Positions 9,030 to 17,643 of a stretch of 41,686 bases of DNA are shown here, in pieces. The position numbers and the translations under genes were made by a program. Position 1 is the stretch's first letter. Each line of letters begins with the position of its first letter. The notes below the pieces were generated by a model that made no database searches, was not told where the DNA came from, and saw nothing but the letters and a program-made list of their open reading frames with translations. Source of the stretch: Desulfobacteraceae bacterium (GTDB lineage Bacteria; Desulfobacterota; Desulfobacteria; Desulfobacterales; Desulfococcaceae); the NCBI GenBank assembly GCA_011390315.1, contig JAABSQ010000565.1, forward strand, positions 1 through 41,686. Direction: 5' to 3'.

Positions 9030-9998
9030 TTGGAAACAGCCGTGGTTTCTTATTCCAAACTGAACAAAGCGGCCAGGGGCTGGCTCGACACCCACATGGG
9101 AGACCATATCCGATGGAATGAACCCATGGCCCGGCACACCTCCTTTCGAGTGGGCGGGCCGGCCGAGGCGTTTTTCACGCCGCCCTCGGCGGCTCATCTG
9201 GCCGATTTCGTTCAGTGGGCCGGAAAAGCCGGAATCCCGTATCGAATCATCGGAGACGGCACCAACCTGCTGGCTCCGGACCGCGGGATCGCGGGGGTGG
9301 TGATCAACCTGAGACATTTCCGGAAGATCGAGTATGCGGCGGAGGATGCGGCTTCGGCTACTGTAACGCTTCGTGCCCTGGCCGGGGTTCGGCTGAAGGT
9401 ATTCTGCCAGTTTGCCGCGCGAAACGGGCTGGAGGGGATGGCTTTTGCCCTGGGCATCCCCGGCACCGTCGGCGGCGGCATGATGATGAATGCCGGGACT
9501 CAGGACGGTTCCATGGCCGATGTGCTGGTCTCCGCAACCGTGATGGATGCGGCGGGCGCGGTTCGTGAGATTGCCCGAGAAGATTTCCGATTCGGTTATC
9601 GATCCTTTTCCTGGGAGTCTTCCGCTGCCGGGGAAAAGGCGATTCTGCTCGCCGGCGCCTTTCAGCTGCAAAAGGGGGGGCGGGATGCCCGAATGCTGAG
9701 AAAGGAAGCCCGGGATCGGCTCTGCGACCGAAGGCGAAAGCAGCCGATCGGACTGCCCAGCGGCGGCTGTTTTTTTCGGAATCCGCCCGAGGGGCCGGGG
9801 GCCGGCGCTTTGATCGATCGGGCCGGTCTGAAGGGAATGCGGATCGGGGGTGCGGAAGTCTCGGCCAAGCACGCCAACTTTATCGTCAACCGGGAAAGCG
9901 CCACCAGTTCGGATATTCTGGCCCTGGCTGCGGCGGTGCGGGATACGGTTCGCCGAAAATTCGGGGTTGACCTGAAACCGGAAATCTGTATTATTTGA
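9030..9998 (+). CDS. murB: UDP-N-acetylenolpyruvoylglucosamine reductase MurB
   Basis: MurB is the FAD enzyme that reduces enolpyruvyl-UDP-GlcNAc to UDP-MurNAc with NADPH. Visible are RHTSFRVGGPAE, the FAD-binding GDGTNLLAPD and IPGTVGGGMMMNAG, the GYRSF segment, and the C-terminal SGGCFFRNP, where the Ser is the usual catalytic proton donor, followed by AKHANFIVN. It looks like a type I MurB. The start is uncertain: the track uses TTG 9030 with no convincing ribosome site, and GTG 9042 or ATG 9096 are alternatives that keep the conserved core. Coding of the dcw cluster continues into ftsQ after 35 bases. Confidence 0.94.
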   Translation: METAVVSYSKLNKAARGWLDTHMGDHIRWNEPMARHTSFRVGGPAEAFFTPPSAAHLADFVQWAGKAGIPYRIIGDGTNLLAPDRGIAGVVINLRHFRKIEYAAEDAASATVTLRALAGVRLKVFCQFAARNGLEGMAFALGIPGTVGGGMMMNAGTQDGSMADVLVSATVMDAAGAVREIAREDFRFGYRSFSWESSAAGEKAILLAGAFQLQKGGRDARMLRKEARDRLCDRRRKQPIGLPSGGCFFRNPPEGPGAGALIDRAGLKGMRIGGAEVSAKHANFIVNRESATSSDILALAAAVRDTVRRKFGVDLKPEICII

Positions 9999-10033
9999 TA
10001 TATTCTCTAAATTAGGAGACCGGGGGCGCTATA

Positions 10034-10972
10034 TTGCAACAGAAAGAAAACAGACAGATACTGCACATCCTGATCTGGACCGCGGGGATGAGCGTGGGGC
10101 TGGTTTTTCTGTTTCTGTTTCTGATCCAGTGGGATTACCTGCGAGCGGAACGGGTGGTGGTGTCCGGGGCCGTGCGGCTTTCCGAACCCATGGTTATAGA
10201 AAAGGCCGGTCTGAGGCCGGGCGTAAACATCTTTTCCGTGAACCTGTCCAAGGCTCGCAAGCGGCTGCTTTCCCATCCCTGGATTGCCGAGGCGACGGTG
10301 GGGATCGGGTTTCCGCCGGAAATCCGGATTCGAATTAAGGAGCAGGAAGCGCTGGCCGTTTTTGAACTGGATCAAAAATACCTGGCCAATGGGGACGGCA
10401 GGATTTTTAAGGAATGGGATCCGCTCGAAACCCGAATGCTGCCGGTGGTCAGCGGCCTGCGGTATTCCGATGTGGATATCGCGGGGAAACCCGAAGGGAT
10501 GATTCGGGAAGGGCTTCAGCGGGCCGGCGCCTATCTGGAAGAGATGACGCGGAAGCTGTTGACCGAATGGAACATCCGGCGATCCTTCGAAACGGAAACC
10601 GAGCCCGAGTCCGCGGTTCTTTCCGATTCGGAGACGCTGCCTTTTAAAGCGGTGATGAATGTGCTACAATCCGGCATTGCACCGGACAGCATTCTACCCA
10701 ATCGGCTGATCCAGGATATCCGGGTGGACCGGGATATGGGGATTACCCTCATTCTGACCCCTGAAAATGAGGCGGTCGGGGTCGGCCGGATTCGACTGGG
10801 CTATCATAACTACCCTGTAAAATATTTACATCTACAGCAGTTGTTTCGCCATCTGAATCGCGAGGAGCATCATCTGAAAATCGACTCCATAGATCTGAAC
10901 AACCTGGATCGTATCGTCGTCAGCCCCATGCATACCGATTCGCTCGCCAGGGATTACAAGGAGGATATCTGA
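10034..10972 (+). CDS. ftsQ: Cell division protein FtsQ
   Basis: FtsQ is a bitopic divisome protein bridging early and late division proteins. The 312-residue protein has a short cytoplasmic N-terminus, one membrane segment (WTAGMSVGLVFLFLFLIQW), then a POTRA-like domain (ERVVVSGAVRLSEP through PPEIRIRIKEQEALAVF) and the FtsQ/DivIB beta domain with LPVVSG. A TTG start at 10034 is supported weakly by TAGGAG about 16 bases upstream. The stop lies one base before the ftsA start. Assignment rests on topology, the POTRA sequence and its position between murB and ftsA. Confidence 0.92.
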   Translation: MQQKENRQILHILIWTAGMSVGLVFLFLFLIQWDYLRAERVVVSGAVRLSEPMVIEKAGLRPGVNIFSVNLSKARKRLLSHPWIAEATVGIGFPPEIRIRIKEQEALAVFELDQKYLANGDGRIFKEWDPLETRMLPVVSGLRYSDVDIAGKPEGMIREGLQRAGAYLEEMTRKLLTEWNIRRSFETETEPESAVLSDSETLPFKAVMNVLQSGIAPDSILPNRLIQDIRVDRDMGITLILTPENEAVGVGRIRLGYHNYPVKYLHLQQLFRHLNREEHHLKIDSIDLNNLDRIVVSPMHTDSLARDYKEDI

Positions 10973-10973
10973 G

Positions 10974-12203
10974 GTGCAGGGACAGGGAGAGTTAATCGTC
11001 GGTCTGGATATCGGCACCACCAAGATCTGCGCGGTGGTGGGCGAGGTATCCGGCAACGACATCAATATCATCGGAATAGGGTCGCATCCCTCCATCGGGC
11101 TCCGCAAAGGGGTGGTGGTCAATATCGAATCCACGGTTCAGTCGATCAAAAAAGCGGTGGAAGACGCCGAACTCATGGCCGGGTGCGACATCACCTCGGT
11201 CTATGCCGGAATCGCCGGCGGGCACATCACGGGGTTCAACAGCCGGGGGATCATCGCCATCAAGGGCTCGGGCGAAATCACGCCGCTGGATGTGGACCGG
11301 GTGGTGGATGCGGCCCGGGCGGTGGCCATCCCGATGGACCGGGAGGTCATCCATGTGCTGCCCCAGGAATTCATCGTCGACGACCAGACCGGCATTCTCA
11401 ATCCGGTGGGCATGTCGGCGGTTCGGCTGGAAGCCAAGATCCATATCGTCACCGGCGCCGTCACCTCCGCCCACAACATCATCAAATGCGCCAATAAAGC
11501 CGGTCTGGATGTCAACGACATCGTCCTCGAATCCCTGGCCTCCAGCGAAGCGGTCCTGACCGACGATGAAAAGGAGCTGGGGACTGCGCTGCTGGATCTG
11601 GGCGGCGGCACCACCGATCTGGCCATTTTCGCAGGGAAAAACATCAAGCATACTTTTGTTCTGGCCCTGGGCGGAAACAACCTCACCAACGATATCGCCA
11701 TCGGACTGCGCGCTCCTTTGGCCGAAGCGGAGAAGATCAAGAAGAAATACGGGACCTGCCTTCCCGGAAACATCAGCGGGGAGGACGTCATCGAGGTTCC
11801 GGGCATGGGTGGGCGAAAACCCCGCAAGCTTTCCCGTCAGATACTGTCCGAAATTCTGGAACCGCGAATGGAAGAAATATTTTCGCTCGTGAATCGTGAG
11901 ATCTACCGGGCCGGAATGGAAAACACCATCAATTCCGGATTGGTGTTGACCGGCGGGTCTTCTCTTCTGGACGGCGTGACCGATGTCGCGGAATCGATAT
12001 TCGATCTGCCCGCCCGACTGGGCCGGCCGGGCAATATCGGCGGTCTGGTGGATGTGGTCAACAATCCCATGTACGCCACCGGCGTGGGGTTGGTCCTGTT
12101 CGGTGCGCAAAACCGCAATTCGGCCAAGTTCAAGGTCCGGGACAACAACATCTTCAACCGCCTGGTGACCCGGATGAAACGATGGTTTCAGGATATTATT
12201 TGA
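10974..12203 (+). CDS. ftsA: Cell division protein FtsA
   Basis: FtsA is an actin-fold ATPase that tethers FtsZ to the membrane. The 409-residue protein shows the actin-type nucleotide motifs VGLDIGTTKICAVVGE, LLDLGGGTTDLAIF and VLTGGSSLLDGV. It also has the family segment HVLPQEFIVDDQ and ends in a basic amphipathic tail (RMKRWFQDII), the expected membrane-targeting helix. The GTG start at 10974 follows AAGGAGG, which lies inside the last ftsQ codons. ftsZ starts 63 bases downstream. Confidence 0.97.
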   Translation: MQGQGELIVGLDIGTTKICAVVGEVSGNDINIIGIGSHPSIGLRKGVVVNIESTVQSIKKAVEDAELMAGCDITSVYAGIAGGHITGFNSRGIIAIKGSGEITPLDVDRVVDAARAVAIPMDREVIHVLPQEFIVDDQTGILNPVGMSAVRLEAKIHIVTGAVTSAHNIIKCANKAGLDVNDIVLESLASSEAVLTDDEKELGTALLDLGGGTTDLAIFAGKNIKHTFVLALGGNNLTNDIAIGLRAPLAEAEKIKKKYGTCLPGNISGEDVIEVPGMGGRKPRKLSRQILSEILEPRMEEIFSLVNREIYRAGMENTINSGLVLTGGSSLLDGVTDVAESIFDLPARLGRPGNIGGLVDVVNNPMYATGVGLVLFGAQNRNSAKFKVRDNNIFNRLVTRMKRWFQDII

Positions 12204-12266
12204 CCCCGGCATACAACAGACGGGTCTGAAATACAACAGCCGTTACTATGTAAGGAGGAGGGTTCC

Positions 12267-13508
12267 ATGTTTACCTATGTGGAAAACAATGCAACAGACA
12301 GTTCTGCCAAGATAAAAGTCATCGGAGTCGGAGGCGCGGGAGGAAACGCGATCAACAATATGATCGCATCCGATCTTCGCGGGGTCAATTTTATCGTCGC
12401 CAATACCGACATTCAGGCGCTTGAGATTTCCAAGGCCCAGGTGAGGCTCCAGATCGGGGACAAACTCACCGAAGGGCTGGGCGCGGGGGCCAACCCCCAG
12501 ATCGGAAGAGATGCCGCTCTGGAAAACGCCGAAACCATAAGAAACGCCCTGAAAGACAGTCACATGGTCTTTATTACCGCCGGGTTCGGCGGAGGCACCG
12601 GCACCGGCGCCGCGCCGGTGATCGCCGAAATCTGCAAGGAACTCGGGGCGTTGACGGTGGCGGTGGTGACCAAACCCTTCTCCTTTGAAGGTAGAAAACG
12701 GGCTCGGCAGGCCGAGGAGGGTCTGGAGGTGATCAAGGATGTGGCGGACACGGTGATTACCATCCCCAATGACCGGCTGCGCGGGCTGGCGTCCAAGAAC
12801 GCCACCATGATCGATATGTTTCGGCGGGCCGATGAGGTATTGCTCCATTCGGTCAAGGGGATCACCGACCTGATTCTTATGCCCGGTCTGGTGAACCTCG
12901 ATTTCGCGGATGTCAAAACCACCATGGAAAAGGCGGGCCTGGCCATTATGGGCATCGGCATCGGCAGCGGAGAAAATCGCGCCATCGAGGCGGCAGAGAA
13001 AGCCATTTCCCATCCGCTTCTGGAAGATCTGTCCATCGCCGGGGCCAGAGGGGTGCTGATGAACATCACCGCCACCAGCGATCTGACCATGGAGGAGATG
13101 ACCGAGGCTTCCGAGCGGATCTACAGCGAAGTGGGTGAGGATGCGGACATCATCTGGGGCACGGTGGTGGACGAAAGCCTGGGGGATGAAATGCGGGTGA
13201 CGGTGATCGCCACCGGCATCGGGGATTCCCGAACCCTTCGGGACCGTCGCCGAGATCCCCGCAGCATCAAAGGCGGACGGGATCGACAAGCGGATGAGGA
13301 CAAACAGGCCGACGGCCGCAAACCCATGCGGGATATGAAACACAAAGACCGGAACGCGGCCGTGGATTATGAGGAGCCGGCCTTTATGCGCAAGAAAAGG
13401 GCCATGGGCGAAGATGTCGAATCCGAGGAATACCCGGATTACGAAGGCAAGAATATGGACAATGAGGATCTCGAGATCCCCACCTTTCTGAGGAAAAAAG
13501 CGGATTAG
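12267..13508 (+). CDS. ftsZ: Cell division protein FtsZ
   Basis: FtsZ is the tubulin-like GTPase that forms the Z-ring. The 413-residue protein has the N-terminal IKVIGVGGAGGNAINNM, VNTDIQ-type sugar contact (VANTDIQAL), the tubulin signature GGGTGTGAAPVIAE, and TIPNDRL. A charged, variable linker follows at about 325-395. The conserved C-terminal peptide EDLEIPTFLRKK is the docking site for FtsA and other partners. The ATG follows TAAGGAGGAGG. It is the last dcw gene and is followed by a terminator. Confidence 0.98.
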   Translation: MFTYVENNATDSSAKIKVIGVGGAGGNAINNMIASDLRGVNFIVANTDIQALEISKAQVRLQIGDKLTEGLGAGANPQIGRDAALENAETIRNALKDSHMVFITAGFGGGTGTGAAPVIAEICKELGALTVAVVTKPFSFEGRKRARQAEEGLEVIKDVADTVITIPNDRLRGLASKNATMIDMFRRADEVLLHSVKGITDLILMPGLVNLDFADVKTTMEKAGLAIMGIGIGSGENRAIEAAEKAISHPLLEDLSIAGARGVLMNITATSDLTMEEMTEASERIYSEVGEDADIIWGTVVDESLGDEMRVTVIATGIGDSRTLRDRRRDPRSIKGGRDRQADEDKQADGRKPMRDMKHKDRNAAVDYEEPAFMRKKRAMGEDVESEEYPDYEGKNMDNEDLEIPTFLRKKAD

Positions 13509-13541
13509 GTTTTTCAGACAGCCTCAGACATTCGATGATTG

Positions 13542-13582
13542 AAAAGACCGGGCCGATTCCACATGGCCTGGTCTTTTGTTTT
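13542..13582 (+). terminator. Intrinsic terminator after ftsZ
   Basis: The arms AAAAGACCGGGCC (13542-13554) and GGCCTGGTCTTTT (13565-13577) form a 13-base-pair stem with one mismatch and a 10-base loop, followed by gtttta. It ends the dcw transcript. It also makes the TTG start of the track for the next gene (13576) implausible, since that would lie in the terminator. Confidence 0.85.
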
Positions 13583-13599
13583 ACGGCAGGGTAACGGGT

Positions 13600-15351
13600 A
13601 TGGCGGGAAAACGGAACAAGTACAAACCGGGGGACCGGGAGGAAACGGGGGCGGTTCGCAAGCCGTGGGCCGGACGGGTTCGGGTGGCCCTGGCATATCC
13701 CAATACCTATCATGTGGGCATGTCCAATCTCGGTTTTCAGACCGTCTATCATCTTCTCAATGAAATGGATCATCTGGTCTGCGAACGGGTGTTTCTACCC
13801 GATCGGGGTCGGCCTTCCGGCGATGCAAGACCCGTATCCGTCGAATCCGGGCGCCCCCTGACCGACTTCGATGTGATCGCCTTTTCCGTGTCTTTTGAAA
13901 GCGATTATCCGCATATCCTGTCGATTCTGGACCGGTCGGGAATCCCCCTGATATCCGAAGAGAGGGACTTGTCTCATCCCCTGGCGCTGGCCGGCGGGGT
14001 GGCCTGCTTTCTCAACCCGGAACCGATCGCCTCTTTCATCGATGGATTTCTGATCGGTGAGGCCGAGGAGATTCTGGCCCCGTTTTTCAATCGATTCGAC
14101 CCCGGGACGGATCGAACCCGCATGCTGGAGACCCTGGCCCGGGCTGTGGAGGGGGTGTACGTGCCCCGGTTTTATGATGTCGAATACGGCGGGGACGGCG
14201 CCATCCATTCTTTTGCGCCCAATCGGGAGGTTCCGGAGCAGGTCCGGCGGGTTTATCTGAAGGATCTTTCCGAGTCTCCCACCTGCTCGGTCCTGATGAC
14301 CCCGGACACCACTTTTGACCGGACCTATCTTATCGAAGTGGCCCGGGGATGCGGCCACGGATGCCGATTCTGCAGTGCCGGGTACATCTATCGCCCGCCC
14401 CGCTTTCGAACCCCCGAGGTGGTGGCGGGGTGCATGGCCGAGGGGGCCCAATCCGCTCCGCGAATCGGTCTGGTAGGGGCTGCGGTTTCCGATTTTCCCG
14501 GCATCGGCGATTTATGCGCCCGCTATTTCGGGGAAGCGGTCCGTATCTCCTTCAGCTCCCTGCGGGCGGACGCCATCTCTCCGGAGCTGTTGGACACCCT
14601 AAAACACAGCGGTGTCAAAACCGCCACCATCGCTCCGGATGCCGGGTCCGAACGGATGCGGCGGGTGATCAACAAGGGGATCACCGAGGCCGATATCCTG
14701 TCTGCCGCAGAAACACTGGTGGGGGAGGGCATTCCCAATCTCAAACTCTATTTCATGGTGGGGCTGCCCACCGAGACCGATACGGACGTGACCGGGATCA
14801 TCGACCTGTGCAAACGGATCAAACATCGATTTCTCAAATCCAGCCGGACCCGCGGACGGATCGGTGAGATCACCGTCAGTCTCAATGCCTTCGTGCCCAA
14901 ACCCCTGACCCCGTTTCAGTGGGCCGCTATGGATGAGGTCTTCACTTTGAAGCAAAAGGAAAAGAAAATCAAGGAGGGACTTCGGCGGGTGGCCAATCTT
15001 CGACTTCATCATGATGTTCCCAAACACGCCTATCTTCAGGCCCTGCTCTCCCGGGGCGACCGTCGCGTAGCCCCTCTTTTGACGGCGGCTCACGCTCACG
15101 GGGGCAATTGGGCCCGCATCTTCAAGGAATCGCCTATCCATCCCGATTTCTTTGTCTCCCGGGAGCGGTCGGCCGATGAGATCTTTCCGTGGGATTTTAT
15201 CGACCACCGGGTGGACAAAGGGTTTCTTCGAAGGGAATATGAACGGGCCCTGAAGGGGAAACCCTCACCGCCGTGTTCGCTCACCGACACCTGCACCCTG
15301 TGCGGAGCCTGTGCGGAGGCGACTGTTGATGCCGGCCGCGGTTCGGTTTAA
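13600..15351 (+). CDS. B12-binding/radical SAM protein (TIGR03960-like), function unknown
   Basis: The N-terminal part (about residues 20-150) looks like a cobalamin-binding-like Rossmann domain (VALAYPNTYHVGMSNLG, DVIAFSVSFESDYPHIL, ALAGGVACFLNPEP). The radical SAM core follows, with the cluster motif CGHGCRFC inside IEVARGCGHGCRFCSAGY and downstream SSLRADAIS, TIAPDAGSERMRR and KLYFMVGLPTETD. The C-terminus adds another cysteine group, CTLCGAC. The layout resembles the uncharacterised TIGR03960 family, here without an attached DUF2344 domain. I use ATG 13600 (583 residues) instead of TTG 13576. The stop overlaps the stop of the convergent next gene by two bases. The substrate is unknown. 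Confidence 0.85.
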   Translation: MAGKRNKYKPGDREETGAVRKPWAGRVRVALAYPNTYHVGMSNLGFQTVYHLLNEMDHLVCERVFLPDRGRPSGDARPVSVESGRPLTDFDVIAFSVSFESDYPHILSILDRSGIPLISEERDLSHPLALAGGVACFLNPEPIASFIDGFLIGEAEEILAPFFNRFDPGTDRTRMLETLARAVEGVYVPRFYDVEYGGDGAIHSFAPNREVPEQVRRVYLKDLSESPTCSVLMTPDTTFDRTYLIEVARGCGHGCRFCSAGYIYRPPRFRTPEVVAGCMAEGAQSAPRIGLVGAAVSDFPGIGDLCARYFGEAVRISFSSLRADAISPELLDTLKHSGVKTATIAPDAGSERMRRVINKGITEADILSAAETLVGEGIPNLKLYFMVGLPTETDTDVTGIIDLCKRIKHRFLKSSRTRGRIGEITVSLNAFVPKPLTPFQWAAMDEVFTLKQKEKKIKEGLRRVANLRLHHDVPKHAYLQALLSRGDRRVAPLLTAAHAHGGNWARIFKESPIHPDFFVSRERSADEIFPWDFIDHRVDKGFLRREYERALKGKPSPPCSLTDTCTLCGACAEATVDAGRGSV

Positions 15352-16592
15352 AGAAGAATCAGTACAAACAGCAGAAACAGCAAGGCGATGGTGACAGGAA
15401 GAAGCATCAGGAAACCTTTCCGGTAATCGAACCCCTCCGGTTCCTTGGATGCCGCAACAGCCCCCGCAGGAGGCGGTTTGCCGATGCCGGTGGAATTCAT
15501 GAACCGTTCCACATCCCGGGCCATGATCCGCTGGCCGTGGGCTGTGAAAATATCCCGGTATTTTTTCAATTTCCGGGCCGCGTTTTTTTGCTGACTGTCG
15601 GCGCTCAGCTCCCCCCGGGCGAACATCTCTTTCATCTCCTGAAAACGGGCATAGGCATCATTGACTTCCCGCTGCTGTTTTTCGGAGATGCGGGCCTCAG
15701 CAGCCTTTTGTCTTTCCACTTCCGCCTGAAGATTTTGAAGGGTTCCGTCCAGGGCGGCGATAAACCGCTGAATCCGGTATTTCCGGTCTTCATCCCCCAG
15801 GCTGTCGAAGATCTTGAGGTAGCGCAACAGATCTTCTTTCAGTTCCATAAAGGACTGGATATGGGACAGATCTGAAGGAGTGGTTTTATAGGTCTGGAAT
15901 AAGATTGCGGCTTGGTCGAACAAGAATTCCGCGGCTTTTTTTTCTTTTCGGGCGATCGATTTTCCGGCGGAGTGGACGGTCTGGCGAAGCCGGCGGTAGC
16001 CTTCCGAGAGATAGGGCTCGTCTCTGAATTCCAATGCCCGGGCTTCGATGGCGCCCAGATCCGAGCGAAGCGGGGCCAGTTCTTTAAGGTAGGTGATGGC
16101 CGTCTCTTCGATACCGGGGTTGACCTGGATCGACATATCCGCTTCCTTTTTCACATGGCCGACGGCGTCGATCAGCTGAACCAGTTCCATCGCTTTGATG
16201 AATTCGGAATCGAAAAGCTTTCGTTTTTCGGTGACCAGCTCTCTCAGGTGCGGGTCGTGGACGGCCATGGCCGCGGCGGTGAACAGGGTGTCGAAACGCT
16301 CTTTTTTGTTCAGGTACTGCTCATATTGGCGTTGGCTGAGCCCCTCCGGGACGGTGTGGAGGCGACCGCCCTTCTTCATCTGAAGGTATACCGAAAAAAG
16401 GCTCGACAGTATCCCGTCGATTCGGTCGCTTTGGTGGGCTTCCACGATCTGCCGGTTTTTTTGTTCAATGATGTCGTTGACCCTGGGCAGATCGAGCTTT
16501 TTCGGGCCGCCGGACATTCGGATGTTCAACTCGGCTTGAATGATCCGGTCCAGTTCCTGCTCCAGATTCGGGTATCGGTTCTCTATCGTCAT
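15348..16592 (-). CDS. Unrecognised helical protein with a C-terminal membrane anchor
   Basis: I do not recognise this 414-residue protein. It is strongly helical and charged, with coiled-coil-prone stretches at about 195-225 and 280-345 (for example QAEVERQKAAEARISEKQQ). A Pro/Ala-rich linker (GKPPPAGAVAASKEPEG) leads to a single hydrophobic segment at the very C-terminus, FLMLLPVTIALLFLLFVLIL, with no signal peptide. This suggests a cytoplasmic protein tail-anchored in the inner membrane. It is the third gene of a three-gene minus-strand set of similar character. It converges on the radical SAM gene with overlapping stop codons and no room for a separate terminator. Confidence 0.75.
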   Translation of the reverse strand: MTIENRYPNLEQELDRIIQAELNIRMSGGPKKLDLPRVNDIIEQKNRQIVEAHQSDRIDGILSSLFSVYLQMKKGGRLHTVPEGLSQRQYEQYLNKKERFDTLFTAAAMAVHDPHLRELVTEKRKLFDSEFIKAMELVQLIDAVGHVKKEADMSIQVNPGIEETAITYLKELAPLRSDLGAIEARALEFRDEPYLSEGYRRLRQTVHSAGKSIARKEKKAAEFLFDQAAILFQTYKTTPSDLSHIQSFMELKEDLLRYLKIFDSLGDEDRKYRIQRFIAALDGTLQNLQAEVERQKAAEARISEKQQREVNDAYARFQEMKEMFARGELSADSQQKNAARKLKKYRDIFTAHGQRIMARDVERFMNSTGIGKPPPAGAVAASKEPEGFDYRKGFLMLLPVTIALLFLLFVLILL

Positions 16593-16705
16593 GGCACCAA
16601 AAAATCAGACCCGATGAAGTCACGGGGCTGATGGAAATTTACTGATCTTTCTTTCGGGAGATTACAAAAGCGATCCGGCGGAATTGAAATACGTTTGGGC
16701 TTTCC

Positions 16706-17587
16706 TCAGTGTTCGGAATCCGAATAGAGGAGAATTCGGTTCTCTCGAATATGATGATGAAAATCACGGGTTCGATCTTCGTGCTGATAGACCAGCATAT
16801 CCAGGCTTCGTTTCATCATAGGGGAATATCCCTTGGATGCGAGTTTGAGCAGCAGCTTTCCACCCCGCTTCAGATCCTTGATGCATTGTTCGATGACCGT
16901 CTTTCGGCGCTCGATTTCCGAGTAGGTCCCCTGAGTGAGCCGGTAATAGGAAGACATGGCGCTGGTAACCGGGTTCTCCTCGGCATCCCGGCGTATCCCC
17001 TCGGCGTGGGTGTTTTCAAAATCCTGGATCCGCTGAAAGGTGTCGTTGAGCTGCTGAATCTTGCGATCTCTTCCCGCCAGTCGCAATAAGGTGGTCGGGC
17101 GCCGGACAATTCGCTCCCGAATGATCGACATGAGACCGGCGGTTTTCAACAGGGTTTCCGAATGGGTCATGAGAACCGACTGCATCTTTCTGGAATGATC
17201 GATCATGCTCTGGATGATGTCGATCTCATCGGTAATGGCGGAAAGCACTTCCATCTGCTGCTTTTTGATTTTGGAAAAATAGATTTTTGTTTGGCGCTTT
17301 CGTTCGGGGATATCTCCTTGGAAATCATCGGCAGGGAAGCGGAAGTGAATCAGCCGATTGACCGTCAGAGTGGATTGTTTCTGAATACGTGATGCTTCCC
17401 GCTGGATGTCTTCATAACAGGCTTCATGGGACCGCCGCCGTTTTTCAGGCCACCCGCCGTTTTCAGAGCCCAGGGTCCGGTCTAAAACCGCCGCACTTTT
17501 GACATACCGCTCCAGCTGCACCGTGTAGCGCTTGGGATTGATAGTGCGAATGGCGTTGGCCAGATCTTCTACGGTGATCTTTTCCAT
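16706..17587 (-). CDS. Unrecognised helical/coiled-coil cytoplasmic protein
   Basis: This 293-residue protein has no motif I can name. It is basic, rich in Arg, Lys, Gln and Ile, and predicted almost wholly helical, with no signal peptide or membrane segment. A region such as SAITDEIDIIQSMIDHSRKM suggests helical bundling, and the C-terminus is His/Arg-rich (HEDRTRDFHHHIREN). It lies 56 bases downstream of the 396-residue gene and 113 bases upstream of the tail-anchored one, so the three probably form an operon and may work as one complex. The start is the longest-ORF ATG; no strong ribosome site precedes it. Confidence 0.7.
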   Translation of the reverse strand: MEKITVEDLANAIRTINPKRYTVQLERYVKSAAVLDRTLGSENGGWPEKRRRSHEACYEDIQREASRIQKQSTLTVNRLIHFRFPADDFQGDIPERKRQTKIYFSKIKKQQMEVLSAITDEIDIIQSMIDHSRKMQSVLMTHSETLLKTAGLMSIIRERIVRRPTTLLRLAGRDRKIQQLNDTFQRIQDFENTHAEGIRRDAEENPVTSAMSSYYRLTQGTYSEIERRKTVIEQCIKDLKRGGKLLLKLASKGYSPMMKRSLDMLVYQHEDRTRDFHHHIRENRILLYSDSEH

Positions 17588-17643
17588 GGGCAGCCGGGAA
17601 AAAGCAAATCAAGAACATGCGGCCGAAGGGATGATTCGGTCTT

